A stretch of 64,000 nt of DNA from Methylocystis sp. ATCC 49242 (GTDB taxonomy: Bacteria > Pseudomonadota > Alphaproteobacteria > Rhizobiales > Beijerinckiaceae). Shown here in pieces: positions 29,661-38,912 of this stretch (its first letter is position 1; every line of letters begins with the position of its first letter). Both the position numbers and the translations under genes were made by a program. The DNA lies in assembly GCF_000188155.2 (NCBI RefSeq), contig NZ_KE124774.1:37501-101500 (forward strand). The letters are read 5' to 3'. The notes beneath the pieces were generated by a model. That model was not told the DNA's origin and searched no databases. It was given only the letters and a program-made list of their open reading frames with translations.

Positions 29661-30844
29661 AAGCTCCGCGCATTTTTCTCATCGCGGGCGAAGCCTCCGG
29701 CGACGCGCTCGGCGCGGCTTTGATGCGCGCGCTTCGCCTCGCGCGGCCTGACGCGAGCTTCATTGGCGTAGGCGGCGAGGCGATGGCGCGAGAGGGGCTC
29801 GTTTCCCTCTTTCCGCTTGCCGATATTGCTGTGATGGGTCTCGCGCCCGTGATCCGGCGCCTCCCTAAACTCATCGCGCGCATCAATGAAACGGCGCGCG
29901 CGGTCATAGCCGCGCAGGCGGACTGTCTCGTTCTCATCGACGCGCCTGATTTCACCCATCGCGTCGCGCGCAAGGTTCGCCGCGAGAGGCCACGCATGCC
30001 GATCGTCGATTACGTCAGCCCAACCGTCTGGGCCTGGCGCCCCGGCCGCGCGAAGGCGATGCGCGCCTATGTCGATTGCGTGCTGGCCCTGATGCCTTTC
30101 GAGCCCGAGGCGCATGAACGGCTCGGCGGCCCGCGCTGCGTCTATGTCGGTCATCCGCTGGTCGAGCGGCTCGATGAACTGACGCGCTACGCTCCGCTTG
30201 AAGGAAACGAAAGCGGGGAGCCGGGCGACGCCTCGCGGCGCGATCGGCCATTGCTCCTCGTCCTTCCGGGTTCGCGCGTTGCGGAAGTCCAGCGCATGAC
30301 GCCGCTTTACGGCGAGACGCTCAAGCTTCTGATGCGCGAACGTCCCGATCTCGAAGTCGCCATTCCCGTGGCGCCGAATATGGAGAGGACGTTGCGCGAC
30401 GCGCTACGCGACTGGCCACTCGCACCCCGCCTGATCACGCAGCAGGAGAAATTCGCGGCCTTTCGCAATGCGCGCGCGGCGCTCGTCACCTCGGGCGCCG
30501 CAACGCTGGAGCTTGCGCTCGCCGGCACGCCGATGGCCGTCGCTTACAAGGTCTCGCCAGCCGAGTCGCTGTTGCGTTTTCTGATCGAGGTAGATTCGAT
30601 CGTGCTGCCCAATCTCGTCATCGGCGAAAACGCGATTCCGGAGTTTCTTCAGGAGGCGGCGACGCCGCGTGCGGTGGCCGACGCGATCGCGTCGCTGCTC
30701 GAAGACGGCGCCGCACGCGCGAGGCAGCTTTCCGCCTTTGCGCGAGTGCGCGAACGCCTCAGCGAGGCCGGCGACAACCCCAGCGCCCGCGCGGCGCAGA
30801 TCGTGCTGCAATATGTCGACGGACGGGAGTCCGCCGCGGGTTGA
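29657..30844 (+). CDS. lpxB: Lipid-A-disaccharide synthase
   Basis: Inner-membrane-associated glycosyltransferase joining UDP-diacylglucosamine and lipid X. 395 residues from the GTG at 29657 (GTGA overlap with lpxA): IFLIAGEASGDALGAALM, FIGVGGEAMAREGL, DAPDFTHRVARKVR, YVSPTVWAW, LLVLPGSRVAEV and TSGAATLELALAGTPM. An upstream TTG in frame lies inside lpxA and is unlikely. In many alphaproteobacteria lpxI lies between lpxA and lpxB; here it does not. Confidence 0.95.
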   Translation: MKAPRIFLIAGEASGDALGAALMRALRLARPDASFIGVGGEAMAREGLVSLFPLADIAVMGLAPVIRRLPKLIARINETARAVIAAQADCLVLIDAPDFTHRVARKVRRERPRMPIVDYVSPTVWAWRPGRAKAMRAYVDCVLALMPFEPEAHERLGGPRCVYVGHPLVERLDELTRYAPLEGNESGEPGDASRRDRPLLLVLPGSRVAEVQRMTPLYGETLKLLMRERPDLEVAIPVAPNMERTLRDALRDWPLAPRLITQQEKFAAFRNARAALVTSGAATLELALAGTPMAVAYKVSPAESLLRFLIEVDSIVLPNLVIGENAIPEFLQEAATPRAVADAIASLLEDGAARARQLSAFARVRERLSEAGDNPSARAAQIVLQYVDGRESAAG

Positions 30845-30979
30845 CCGCTTGCGTCGGCGCATAGCCGGACTAGACCTTTTCCGCTTGTATCTTTCGGCGC
30901 CGCAACCATAATCGGCGCGAGTTCACTCCCGTGGCGCGAAACGATAATTGCGCCGCGCATTTGCGAAAGGGCGACGGCC

Positions 30980-32440
30980 TTGTCCGAAGTCGCGCGAAAA
31001 AACTATCTGACGCGGAAATCGCTGGAAGCGATCATTGCGGAAAACGACGCAGAACGTGAGGGCGGCGGTCTCAAGCGCGCGCTTGGCTGGGGGTCGCTGA
31101 TGGCGCTCGGCATCGGCGGCATCATCGGCGCCGGCATTTTCGTGCTCACCGGCACGGCGGCGGCGAAGTTCGCCGGCCCCGGCGTCACGGTCTCCTTCCT
31201 GCTGTCCGGCCTCGCCTGCGCCTTCGTTGCGCTGTGCTATGCGGAGCTCGCCGCGCTCATTCCGGTGGCGGGAAGCACCTACACCTACACTTACGTGACG
31301 CTCGGCGAGATCTTCGCCTGGATCATCGGCTGGAATCTCGTGCTGGAATACGCCGCCGGCGCCGCGACCGTCGCGGTAGGCTGGGCCGGCTATTTCAATC
31401 GCGTGCTGCAGGGCTTTGGCATAAATCTGCCGCCCGAGTTCACCACCGCCTATTTCGCCCATGCAAGCGCGCATGCGCCACCGGAGACCGTGCATGGCGT
31501 ATTCAACGTGCCGGCGGCGGCGATCATCTTCCTCCTGACGATGATCCTCGTGCGCGGTACGACGGAGTCCTCGACCTTCAACAACATCATCGTCGCCATA
31601 AAGGTCACCGTCGTGCTGCTGGTGATCTTTTTTGGCGCGGCGCATGTCAATTTCGCCAACTGGACGCCGCTCGTGCCCGAGAACAATGGCGAATTCGGCA
31701 TATTCGGCTGGAGCGGCGTGGTGCGCGGCGCCTCCGTCGTCTTCTTCGCCTATATCGGGTTCGACGCCGTCTCGACGGCCGCGCAGGAGGCTCATACGCC
31801 TCAGCGCGACGTGCCGATCGGCATTCTCGGCTCGCTCGTCATCTGCACGGTTCTCTACGTCGCCGTCGCGGCCGTCGCGACGGGCGTCGTGAACTACAAG
31901 GAGCTCGGCGTTCCCGATCCGATTGCGCTGGCGATGGATCGCACCGGCCAGACCTGGATTTCATGGGTCGTGAAATTCGGTGCGCTCGCCGGTCTAACGA
32001 CGGCGATCCTCGTGCTGCTCTTCGGACAGACGCGCGTCTTCTACGCCATGGCGCAGGACGGTCTGTTGCCGCCCGTCTTCGCGAAACTGCATGATCGCTT
32101 CCGCACGCCGGCGGTGAGCCAGATCATGATCGGCTTCTTCGTCGCGCTGGCCGCGGGTCTGTTGCCGATCGACATTCTCGACGAAATGGTCAGCATCGGC
32201 ACGCTTGCGGCTTTCTGCCTCGTCTGCATGGCCGTCATTCATTTGCGCCGCGCGCATCCCGAAATGCATCGTCCCTTCCGCGCGCCGGGCATTCCGTTCA
32301 TGCCGATCCTCGGCATCGGCTCCTGCCTCGCGCTGATGGTCGCCCTGCCTCTCGAAACATGGCTGCGGCTGCTGATCTGGACCGGAATCGGTCTCGCGAT
32401 CTACATGTTCTACGGCATCAGTCACGCGAAGCGGGGGTGA
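30980..32440 (+). CDS. APC-superfamily amino acid permease
   Basis: Inner-membrane amino acid transporter of the cationic-amino-acid-type APC branch. 486 residues, about 12 membrane helices. Conserved helix-1 motif GIGGIIGAGIFVLTG, then YAELAALIPVAGSTYTY, FFAYIGFDAVST and FGQTRVFYAMAQDGLLP. The start is a TTG at 30980 with GAAAGG about 10 bases upstream; no better ATG is near. The substrate cannot be set from sequence. Confidence 0.88.
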   Translation: MSEVARKNYLTRKSLEAIIAENDAEREGGGLKRALGWGSLMALGIGGIIGAGIFVLTGTAAAKFAGPGVTVSFLLSGLACAFVALCYAELAALIPVAGSTYTYTYVTLGEIFAWIIGWNLVLEYAAGAATVAVGWAGYFNRVLQGFGINLPPEFTTAYFAHASAHAPPETVHGVFNVPAAAIIFLLTMILVRGTTESSTFNNIIVAIKVTVVLLVIFFGAAHVNFANWTPLVPENNGEFGIFGWSGVVRGASVVFFAYIGFDAVSTAAQEAHTPQRDVPIGILGSLVICTVLYVAVAAVATGVVNYKELGVPDPIALAMDRTGQTWISWVVKFGALAGLTTAILVLLFGQTRVFYAMAQDGLLPPVFAKLHDRFRTPAVSQIMIGFFVALAAGLLPIDILDEMVSIGTLAAFCLVCMAVIHLRRAHPEMHRPFRAPGIPFMPILGIGSCLALMVALPLETWLRLLIWTGIGLAIYMFYGISHAKRG

Positions 32441-32448
32441 GCGCATTA

Positions 32449-33867
32449 ATGAGCGCGCCCGCTGTCGTCTGGTTTCGCAATGACCTGCGTCTTGCAGACA
32501 ATCCGGCGCTGACGGCGGCGGCGCGCTCGGGCGCGCCGATTATTGCGCTTTACGTGCTCGACGATGAAAGCGCCGGCGAATGGCGCATGGGCTCGGCGAG
32601 CCGCTGGTGGCTGCATCATTCGCTGACGGCGCTTGCGCACGACCTTGCGCGACTGGGCGTCACGCTCACACTGAGACGCGGGCGCGCGGAATTCGTGCTC
32701 GAAAATATCGTGGCCGACGCCGGCGCCGGCGCCGTCTACTGGAACAGGCTTTACGAGCCATGGGCGATGCGTCGCGACAGCGAAATCAAGTCGCAGTTGC
32801 GCGCGCGCGGTGTGATGGTCGAAAGCTTCAACGGCTCGCTGCTTTTCGAGCCGGGCGGCTTGCGCAACAAGCAGGGCGAGCCCTTCCGCGTTTTCACCCC
32901 TTTCTGGCGCGCCTGTCTTGCGGCGGAGGCGCCGGACGCGCCATTGCCGGCTCCGAAGAAACTGACCGCCGCGCCGCCGCCGGCGAGCGACGCGCTGGCC
33001 GATTGGCGTCTATTGCCGACGAAACCCGATTGGGCGGGCGGCCTGCGCGAAACCTGGCGGGCCGGGGAACACGCAGCGCTCGAGCGGCTTGCCGAATTCG
33101 CGAAGAAGCGCGTGCGCGACTACAAGATCGACCGCGACTTCATGGCCCGCGAGGGCGTCTCGCGCATGTCGCCCCATCTGCATTTCGGCGAAGTTTCGCC
33201 GCGGCGGATATGGGCGGAGATAACGGAAGCCGCAGGCGACGCAGGCGCGGCCTATTTGCGCGAAATCGGCTGGCGCGAGTTCTGCCATCATCTGCTCGTC
33301 GCAAATCCGCAGATGCCCGAGCGCGCGCTCGACGAGCGGTTTCGCGATTTTCCCTGGCGCGAGGACGCCGCGGCGCTGGAGGCGTGGCGCAGAGGCCAGA
33401 CGGGCTATCCGCTGGTCGACGCCGCGATGCGCGAATTATGGATCACAGGCAACATGCACAATCGGGCGCGCATGGTCGCCGCGAGCTTTCTCGTCAAGCA
33501 TCTGCTGATCCCCTGGCAGGAGGGTGAGCGCTGGTTCTGGGACACGCTCGTCGACGCCGATCTCGCCAACAATAGCGGCGGCTGGCAATGGGTCGCCGGC
33601 TGCGGCGCCGACGCCGCGCCTTATTTTCGCGTGTTCAATCCCGTTCTGCAGGGCGAGAAATTCGATCCCGAGGGCGATTACTTGCGCCGTTATGTTCCCG
33701 AACTCGCAAGGCTCGATGCGCGCCACATCCATTGCCCGTGGGAGGCGCCGGAGGAGGTCTTGCGCGCGGCGGGCGTGCGACTGGGCGAGACCTATCCACG
33801 CCCGATCGTGGACCATGCGAAGGCGCGTGATCGGGCGTTGAAGGCGTTCGAGGCGACGCGAGGATAG
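32449..33867 (+). CDS. phrB: Deoxyribodipyrimidine photolyase (class I CPD)
   Basis: Light-driven repair of UV pyrimidine dimers. 472 residues from the ATG at 32449, eight bases after the permease stop. N-terminal antenna domain (VVWFRNDLRLADNPAL) and C-terminal FAD domain: SRMSPHLHFGEVSPRRIW, REIGWREFCHHLL, GQTGYPLVDAAMREL, NMHNRARMVAASFLVKHLL, DADLANNSGGWQWVAGCG. These match photolyase rather than plant cryptochrome; the antenna cofactor is not determined. Confidence 0.95.
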   Translation: MSAPAVVWFRNDLRLADNPALTAAARSGAPIIALYVLDDESAGEWRMGSASRWWLHHSLTALAHDLARLGVTLTLRRGRAEFVLENIVADAGAGAVYWNRLYEPWAMRRDSEIKSQLRARGVMVESFNGSLLFEPGGLRNKQGEPFRVFTPFWRACLAAEAPDAPLPAPKKLTAAPPPASDALADWRLLPTKPDWAGGLRETWRAGEHAALERLAEFAKKRVRDYKIDRDFMAREGVSRMSPHLHFGEVSPRRIWAEITEAAGDAGAAYLREIGWREFCHHLLVANPQMPERALDERFRDFPWREDAAALEAWRRGQTGYPLVDAAMRELWITGNMHNRARMVAASFLVKHLLIPWQEGERWFWDTLVDADLANNSGGWQWVAGCGADAAPYFRVFNPVLQGEKFDPEGDYLRRYVPELARLDARHIHCPWEAPEEVLRAAGVRLGETYPRPIVDHAKARDRALKAFEATRG

Positions 33868-33930
33868 CGACGCTCGCAAATCCTCCTGAAACCCATTAAG
33901 GCATGGTCTCTCTTCCCAATTCGAGAAACC

Positions 33931-34953
33931 ATGCACGCCGACATCCGCCCCTTCGAAGAAATCCGCATGCTTTTCGCCAATCTTCCGACGCCGAGCGAAG
34001 AGAGCGTCGCGGCCGTTCGCGCGCGTGACGCGCAACTCACCAAGCCGCCGGGGGCGCTTGGACGGCTGGAGGAGATCATCGAGTGGCTCGCGGCGTGGCA
34101 GGGCAGGGCGGAGCCCGCGATCGAGCGTCCGCTCGTCGCTGTCTTCGCCGCAAACCATGGCGTCGTCGCGCAAGGCGTCTCCGCCTTTCCGGCGAGCGTC
34201 ACGGAGCAGATGGTGGCGAATTTCACCGGCGGCGGCGCGGCGATCAACCAGATTTGCAAGGCCCACGGCGTCGGGCTGAAGGTTTATGAACTCGCGCTGG
34301 AGCGCCCGACACAGGATTTCACCCAAGCGCCCGCGATGGATGAGCGCGAGGCCGCCGCGACCTTCGCCTATGGCACGGCGGCGATAGAGGATGGCGTCGA
34401 CCTTCTCGCGCCCGGCGAGATGGGAATCGGCAACACAACCGTCGCGGCGGCGATCTATACGGCGCTCTATGGCGGGCCGGCCTCGCGCTGGACGGGGCGC
34501 GGAACGGGCGTCGATGACACGGGTCTTGCGCGCAAGAACGCCGCCATCGAGGCGGCGCTGAAGCTGCACGGGCCGCATCTTTCCGACCCCTTCGAGATCA
34601 TGCGGCGTCTCGGCGGGCGGGAAATTGCGGCGATGATGGGCGCGATCACCGCCGCGCGGCTCAACCGCATTCCGGTCGTGCTCGACGGCTATGTCGTCTG
34701 CGCGGCGGCGGCGCTGCTGCATGCGATCACGCCCGACGCTATTGCGCATTGCGTCGCCGGTCATGTGTCGGCGGAGGGCGCGCATGCCGATGTCCTGGAG
34801 CGTCTCGGCAAGAAGCCGCTGCTCGATCTCGGTATGCGTCTGGGCGAGGGCTCCGGCGCCGGCCTCGCCATCGCGATCATCAAGACAGCGCTCGCCTGCC
34901 ATCGCGACATGGCGACATTCGAGAGCGCGGGAGTGAGCGGAAAGGCGAGTTGA
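33931..34953 (+). CDS. cobT: Nicotinate-nucleotide-dimethylbenzimidazole phosphoribosyltransferase
   Basis: Activates the lower base of cobalamin (alpha-ribazole phosphate). 340 residues: KPPGALGRLEEI, the helix with VFAANHGVVAQGVSAFP, EQMVANFTGGGAAINQI, EMGIGNTTVAAAI (substrate loop) and the C-terminal LDLGMRLGEGSGAGLAIAIIK with the catalytic Glu region. Start at 33931; an ATG at residue 13 (MLFANLP) is an alternative. It lies 20 kb from the corrin operon with no riboswitch visible nearby. In Pseudomonas denitrificans nomenclature this is CobU. Confidence 0.95.
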   Translation: MHADIRPFEEIRMLFANLPTPSEESVAAVRARDAQLTKPPGALGRLEEIIEWLAAWQGRAEPAIERPLVAVFAANHGVVAQGVSAFPASVTEQMVANFTGGGAAINQICKAHGVGLKVYELALERPTQDFTQAPAMDEREAAATFAYGTAAIEDGVDLLAPGEMGIGNTTVAAAIYTALYGGPASRWTGRGTGVDDTGLARKNAAIEAALKLHGPHLSDPFEIMRRLGGREIAAMMGAITAARLNRIPVVLDGYVVCAAAALLHAITPDAIAHCVAGHVSAEGAHADVLERLGKKPLLDLGMRLGEGSGAGLAIAIIKTALACHRDMATFESAGVSGKAS

Positions 34954-34962
34954 ATCGCCGCG

Positions 34963-35550
34963 TCAGCGCGGCGTGATCAGTTCCCGCTCGGTCATCAGAT
35001 AATCGAGCCGCTGGTCGTGCGGCTCGGTCGGCACGTGGTCGGCCTCCTGGCAGGAATAGGCGACGCCGACGGCGACGACCTTTTTCTTCGGCCGCAGTTC
35101 GGCGAGCGTCGCATCATAGATCCCGCCGCCATATCCGAGCCGGAAACCTCGGCGGTCGAAAGCCGCGAGCGGCGAGAAAATGATGTCCGGGTCGCGTGCG
35201 ATCTTGTCGTCGGCGGGTTCGGACAGGCCGAACGGCCCTTTCACGAGATCGTCGCCGGGCGCGAAGTCGCGGAAGACGAGGGGATGACGAACCTTGTGCA
35301 TCACCGGCAGCACGACCTGATAGCCGTCGCCGGCAAGCGCCTCGATCAGCGGGCGCGTGTTGAGTTCGCTGCGGATCGGCCAGTAGACCGAGACGACGGG
35401 CGCCGTGGAGCCGGCTTGGCTCGCGATCTCCCTCACGAGCGCAAGGCCGCGCTTCGCGACGGCGGCGGCCGCCTCATGCGCCTCCTGCGGCGACACGAGG
35501 TCACGGCGCGCGAGCGAATGCCGGCGCAGATCGGTTTTCACGTCGGTCAT
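34963..35550 (-). CDS. fau: 5-formyltetrahydrofolate cyclo-ligase
   Basis: ATP-dependent conversion of 5-formyl-THF to 5,10-methenyl-THF (also called ygfA/MTHFS). 195 residues with VYWPIRSELNTRPLI, VLPVMHKVRHPLVFR, and the active-site block DIIFSPLAAFDRRGFRLGYGGGIYD. It converges on cobT with 9 bases between stops, within a CGCCGCG/CGCGGCG hairpin (34956-34973). The region just upstream encodes a probable 6S RNA, as in many proteobacteria. Confidence 0.94.
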   Translation of the reverse strand: MTDVKTDLRRHSLARRDLVSPQEAHEAAAAVAKRGLALVREIASQAGSTAPVVSVYWPIRSELNTRPLIEALAGDGYQVVLPVMHKVRHPLVFRDFAPGDDLVKGPFGLSEPADDKIARDPDIIFSPLAAFDRRGFRLGYGGGIYDATLAELRPKKKVVAVGVAYSCQEADHVPTEPHDQRLDYLMTERELITPR

Positions 35551-35569
35551 GGCGGTCGGGCGTCTGATC

Positions 35570-35710
35570 GTCGAAGAAAGAGAAAGCGCGGGCCACGTGA
35601 GCCGTGGGACATCGATCCCGGGAACCTACAACGTAGGTGGGCGCCATATGACCAAGCCCACGGGCAAGGCCAGGGACAGCTCCCATAAGGATCGATAAGG
35701 CCCCGGGGAA
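35570..35710 (-). ncRNA. ssrS: Probable 6S RNA
   Basis: On the minus strand, immediately upstream of fau, sequence without a coding frame can fold into a long rod. GGGGCC (35706-35701 area) pairs with GGCCC near the 3' end (35593-35587), ATCGATCC with GGATCGAT, and GTGGGC with GCCCAC near the apical end, leaving an internal loop as in 6S RNA. A CCTACG-TTGTAGG hairpin sits on the 3' arm. 6S RNA binds sigma-70 RNA polymerase, and its linkage to ygfA/fau is well known. The ends are approximate; I did not run a covariance model. Confidence 0.72.
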
Positions 35711-35783
35711 TAATAGTCCTGCACGAACCCCGCAGCGCCGCTCTGCTAATCTAGCGACGACCGGGGCTTTGCGCCAGTGGGCT

Positions 35784-36506
35784 TCAGGCGTATTCCAGCT
35801 CGGCGGGCTCCGGCGCCGTCTCCGTTGCGGGCTCCACCTGCAGGCGCTGGATGCGAACCAGCGTGAAAAGGCCAAAGGGCGCGAGCAGGCGGCGTTCGAC
35901 GAGGGTCATGTCGTCGCGCTGATCGATCCAGTCGCCGATCGTCGACCACGGAAACTGCGGTCTCCAGCCGAGCTTCGGAGCGACGTGCCGGTCGAGGAAC
36001 GTCTCCAGCACAGCGAGCGGATCGTCCTTGCGGCTCACATGGTTGACCAGCACGATCTCCCCGCCCCGGCGCACCACGCGGGCGAGTTCGTCGAGCATCG
36101 CCTCGGGCTCCGGCGCGACGGTGAGGACGTAAGGCGCGACGACGCAGGCGAAGCTCGAGTCGGCGAAAGCCATTCGCGTCGCGTCCATCTTGGCGAGTCC
36201 GTGAACATTGGTCAGCCGCTCGCGCGCGACGCGATGGGCGGCGCGGCGCAGCATCGGCTCGGACAGGTCGACGCCATAGATTTGCGTGTCGCGGTCGAAC
36301 ATCGGCAGTTCGAGACCGGTGCCGACGCCCACGTCGAGAATCGGACCGTCGGCCTTCGAGGCCGCGGCGGCGGCGGCGCGGCGGCCGGGGCGCAGCAGCG
36401 CCGTAAAGGTCAGGTCGTAGATCGGCGCCCAGCGCGCATAGGCGGCCTCGACGTCGCAATTGTCGAGCGCGTCGGCTTCGCGATAAATATTTCGTGCTTC
36501 GCTCAT
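35784..36506 (-). CDS. SAM-dependent methyltransferase, phosphatidylethanolamine N-methyltransferase (PmtA)-like
   Basis: 240-residue class I methyltransferase. The N-terminus [27 protein letters not shown] is typical of bacterial PmtA of the Rhodobacter type, which methylates PE to phosphatidylcholine. SAM motif [12 protein letters not shown] (residues ~56-67), VDLSEPML, then [13 protein letters not shown] and [11 protein letters not shown] Glu-rich tail ends the protein. The ATG overlaps the mnmA stop (ATGA). The substrate is inferred; other lipid or quinone methyltransferases share the fold. Confidence 0.75.
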   Translation of the reverse strand: MSEARNIYREADALDNCDVEAAYARWAPIYDLTFTALLRPGRRAAAAAASKADGPILDVGVGTGLELPMFDRDTQIYGVDLSEPMLRRAAHRVARERLTNVHGLAKMDATRMAFADSSFACVVAPYVLTVAPEPEAMLDELARVVRRGGEIVLVNHVSRKDDPLAVLETFLDRHVAPKLGWRPQFPWSTIGDWIDQRDDMTLVERRLLAPFGLFTLVRIQRLQVEPATETAPEPAELEYA

Positions 36507-37741
36507 CTTGGCGCCCCTTGCGCAGTTGCGGCGCGCCGCGGCGGCGCCATGGGTGCAATTGTCGTACGTGCCGGCTCCACAGCGGCGATGAAACCGCCGC
36601 CGAGCACGCGCGCCGCATCGTCGGCGCGATCATAGAAAACACAGGCCTGGCCCGGCGATACGCCGAATTCGCTGGCGGCGAAAACCACAGTCGCGGACGA
36701 GTCCTCGCGGGCGATCAGTCGGGCGGGGACAGGTGGGCGCGTCGAGCGCACGCGTGCCATGATGTCGATTCCCTGTGGCGGCATATCGTTAAACTCGCCA
36801 GAACCGATCCAGTTCACGTCGCGTAGCGCAACGGCGCGGGTTTCCAGCGCCTCGCGCGGCCCGACCACGACCTCGGCCCTGGCGGCGTCGAGGCGCACGA
36901 CGAACAGCGGCTCGGCGTCGCGGCCGGCGACGGAGGCGCCAAGGCCGAGCCCGCGGCGCTGGCCGATCGTGTAATGCACAACCCCGGCGTGTCGGCCAAG
37001 CACGCGGCCGTCGACATGCACGATGTCGCCGGGAACCACGGCGTCGGGCGCCAGGCGCTCGACAACGTCGGTGTAGCGGCCGCTCGGCACGAAGCAGATG
37101 TCCTGGCTGTCCGGCTTGTCCGCGACCTCGAGTCCGTAGTTGCGGGCCATTTCGCGCACTTCGGCCTTCGTGTAGTCGCCGAGCGGAAAGCGCAGCATGC
37201 GCAGTTGCTCACGCGTCGTGGCGAAGAGGAAGTAGCTCTGGTCGCGAGAGGCGTCTTTCGCCCGGTAGAGCGCGCGCCCGCCTTCGCCATCGTCGCGCGA
37301 AGAGATGTAGTGGCCCGTCGCGAGCACATGGGCGCCGAGATCCTTCGCGGTTTCGAAGAGATCGGCGAATTTGATGAACTGGTTGCAGGCGACGCAGGGG
37401 ACCGGCGTTTCGCCGCTGGCGTAGGAGGCGGCGAATTCGTCGATCACCTTCTCACGGAAGCGGCGCTCGTAGTCGAGCACGAAATGCGGAATGCCCAGCC
37501 GCGCCGCCACCGCGCGCGCGTCCTGAATGTCCTGTCCGGCGCAGCAGGCTCCCTTGCGGTGGGTCGCCTCGCCATGGTCGTAAAGCTGTAGCGTGACGCC
37601 TACGACGTCATAGCCCTGTTCCTTGAGCAGCGCGGCCACGACGCTGGAATCCACCCCGCCCGACATGGCGACGACCACGCGCGTGTCGCCGGGCGACGCC
37701 GGCAGGATCAGGGGATCCGAAACGCTGGAACAAACCGTCAT
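36503..37741 (-). CDS. mnmA: tRNA-specific 2-thiouridylase MnmA
   Basis: Thiolates U34 of tRNA Glu/Gln/Lys. 412 residues from the ATG at 37741: PP-loop [15 protein letters not shown], the catalytic-cysteine motif [10 protein letters not shown], second cysteine in [11 protein letters not shown], and [10 protein letters not shown]. The C-terminal beta-barrel follows, with an extra Arg/Pro-rich tail. A GACCC-rich region separates it from the divergent prs. It is probably co-transcribed with the PmtA-like gene. Confidence 0.94.
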   Translation of the reverse strand: MTVCSSVSDPLILPASPGDTRVVVAMSGGVDSSVVAALLKEQGYDVVGVTLQLYDHGEATHRKGACCAGQDIQDARAVAARLGIPHFVLDYERRFREKVIDEFAASYASGETPVPCVACNQFIKFADLFETAKDLGAHVLATGHYISSRDDGEGGRALYRAKDASRDQSYFLFATTREQLRMLRFPLGDYTKAEVREMARNYGLEVADKPDSQDICFVPSGRYTDVVERLAPDAVVPGDIVHVDGRVLGRHAGVVHYTIGQRRGLGLGASVAGRDAEPLFVVRLDAARAEVVVGPREALETRAVALRDVNWIGSGEFNDMPPQGIDIMARVRSTRPPVPARLIAREDSSATVVFAASEFGVSPGQACVFYDRADDAARVLGGGFIAAVEPARTTIAPMAPPRRAATAQGAPR

Positions 37742-37908
37742 ATTCGAGAGCGCCTGCAAATCCGGGGTTGAGTGTGGCCCGCGCCACGGTCCGGACCCGG
37801 TAGAAGGGTGTCGCGACCGTCGGCAAACTGACATTTAGAACATTACCCGTCCGTGACGCAATCATGAGCGGCGGACCCCACGCGACCCGGCGCCACGGAA
37901 ACGTCATA

Positions 37909-37937
37909 TTGTTCGCGACGGCCGCGGCTGCTAATAC
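37909..37937 (+). promoter_or_regulatory. Predicted sigma-70-type promoter of prs
   Basis: TTGTTC (37909-37914), a 17-base spacer and TAATAC (37932-37937), 33 bases upstream of the prs ATG, which has GGAAGAG as a ribosome-binding site. Confidence 0.55.
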
Positions 37938-37970
37938 GCCGCGGTGTTTCAAAGGGGTGAGGAAGAGTCG

Positions 37971-38912
37971 ATGGCGGCGATGAAACTTCTGGCGGGCAAC
38001 TCGAACCGGGCGCTCGCGGAGGCGATTGCGGCGCATCTCAATATTCCCCTGTGCCGCGCCCAGGTGCGGCGCTTCGCCGATCAGGAAATCTGGGTCGAGA
38101 TTCTCGAGAACGTCCGCGGCCAGGACACTTTCGTGATCCAGTCCACGTCCTTTCCGGCGAACGACCATCTGATGGAACTGCTGATCATGATCGACGCGCT
38201 GCGCCGCGCCTCCGCGCGCCGCATCACGGCGGTCATTCCCTATTTCGGCTACGCCCGGCAGGATCGCAAACAGGGTCCGCGCACGCCGATCTCGGCCAAG
38301 CTCGTCAGCAATCTGATCACCCGCGCCGGCGCCGACCGCGTGCTGACGGTCGATCTTCACGCCGGTCAGGTGCAGGGCTTTTTCGATATCCCGACCGACA
38401 ATCTCTTCGCCGCGCCGGTCATGGTCGCGGACATCAAGTCGCATGCGTTGCTGAAGAACACGATGGTGATTTCGCCCGACGTCGGCGGCGTGGTGCGCGC
38501 CCGCGCGCTCGCCAAGCGCATCGACGCCCCGCTCGCCATCGTCGACAAGCGTCGCGAGCGCGCCGGCGAGTCGGAAGTCATGAACATCATCGGCGACGTG
38601 GCGGGGCACAATTGCATCCTCGTCGACGACATCGTCGATTCGGGCGGCACGCTGTGCAACGCCGCCGAAGCGTTGCTCGCCGCCGGCGCCGAGTCGGTGC
38701 ACGCATACATCACGCATGGCGTGCTTTCCGGCGCGGCGGCGGAGCGCATCGCGGCCTCGAAGCTCAAGGAACTCGTCATCACCGACACGATCCGCGCGAC
38801 AGACGCGATCAACGGCGCGCATAATATTCGCGTCATTCCGATCGGGCCTCTGATCGGCGAGGCCATCGCCCGCACGGCGAAGGAAGAAAGCGTGTCGAGC
38901 CTGTTCGACTGA
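37971..38912 (+). CDS. prs: Ribose-phosphate pyrophosphokinase
   Basis: Makes PRPP from ribose 5-phosphate and ATP. 313 residues: [50 protein letters not shown], the metal-binding [18 protein letters not shown] and the PRPP-loop [18 protein letters not shown]. Start at 37971; a second ATG three codons on is also possible. The stop shares one base with the next start (TGATG). Confidence 0.96.
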   Translation: MAAMKLLAGNSNRALAEAIAAHLNIPLCRAQVRRFADQEIWVEILENVRGQDTFVIQSTSFPANDHLMELLIMIDALRRASARRITAVIPYFGYARQDRKQGPRTPISAKLVSNLITRAGADRVLTVDLHAGQVQGFFDIPTDNLFAAPVMVADIKSHALLKNTMVISPDVGGVVRARALAKRIDAPLAIVDKRRERAGESEVMNIIGDVAGHNCILVDDIVDSGGTLCNAAEALLAAGAESVHAYITHGVLSGAAAERIAASKLKELVITDTIRATDAINGAHNIRVIPIGPLIGEAIARTAKEESVSSLFD

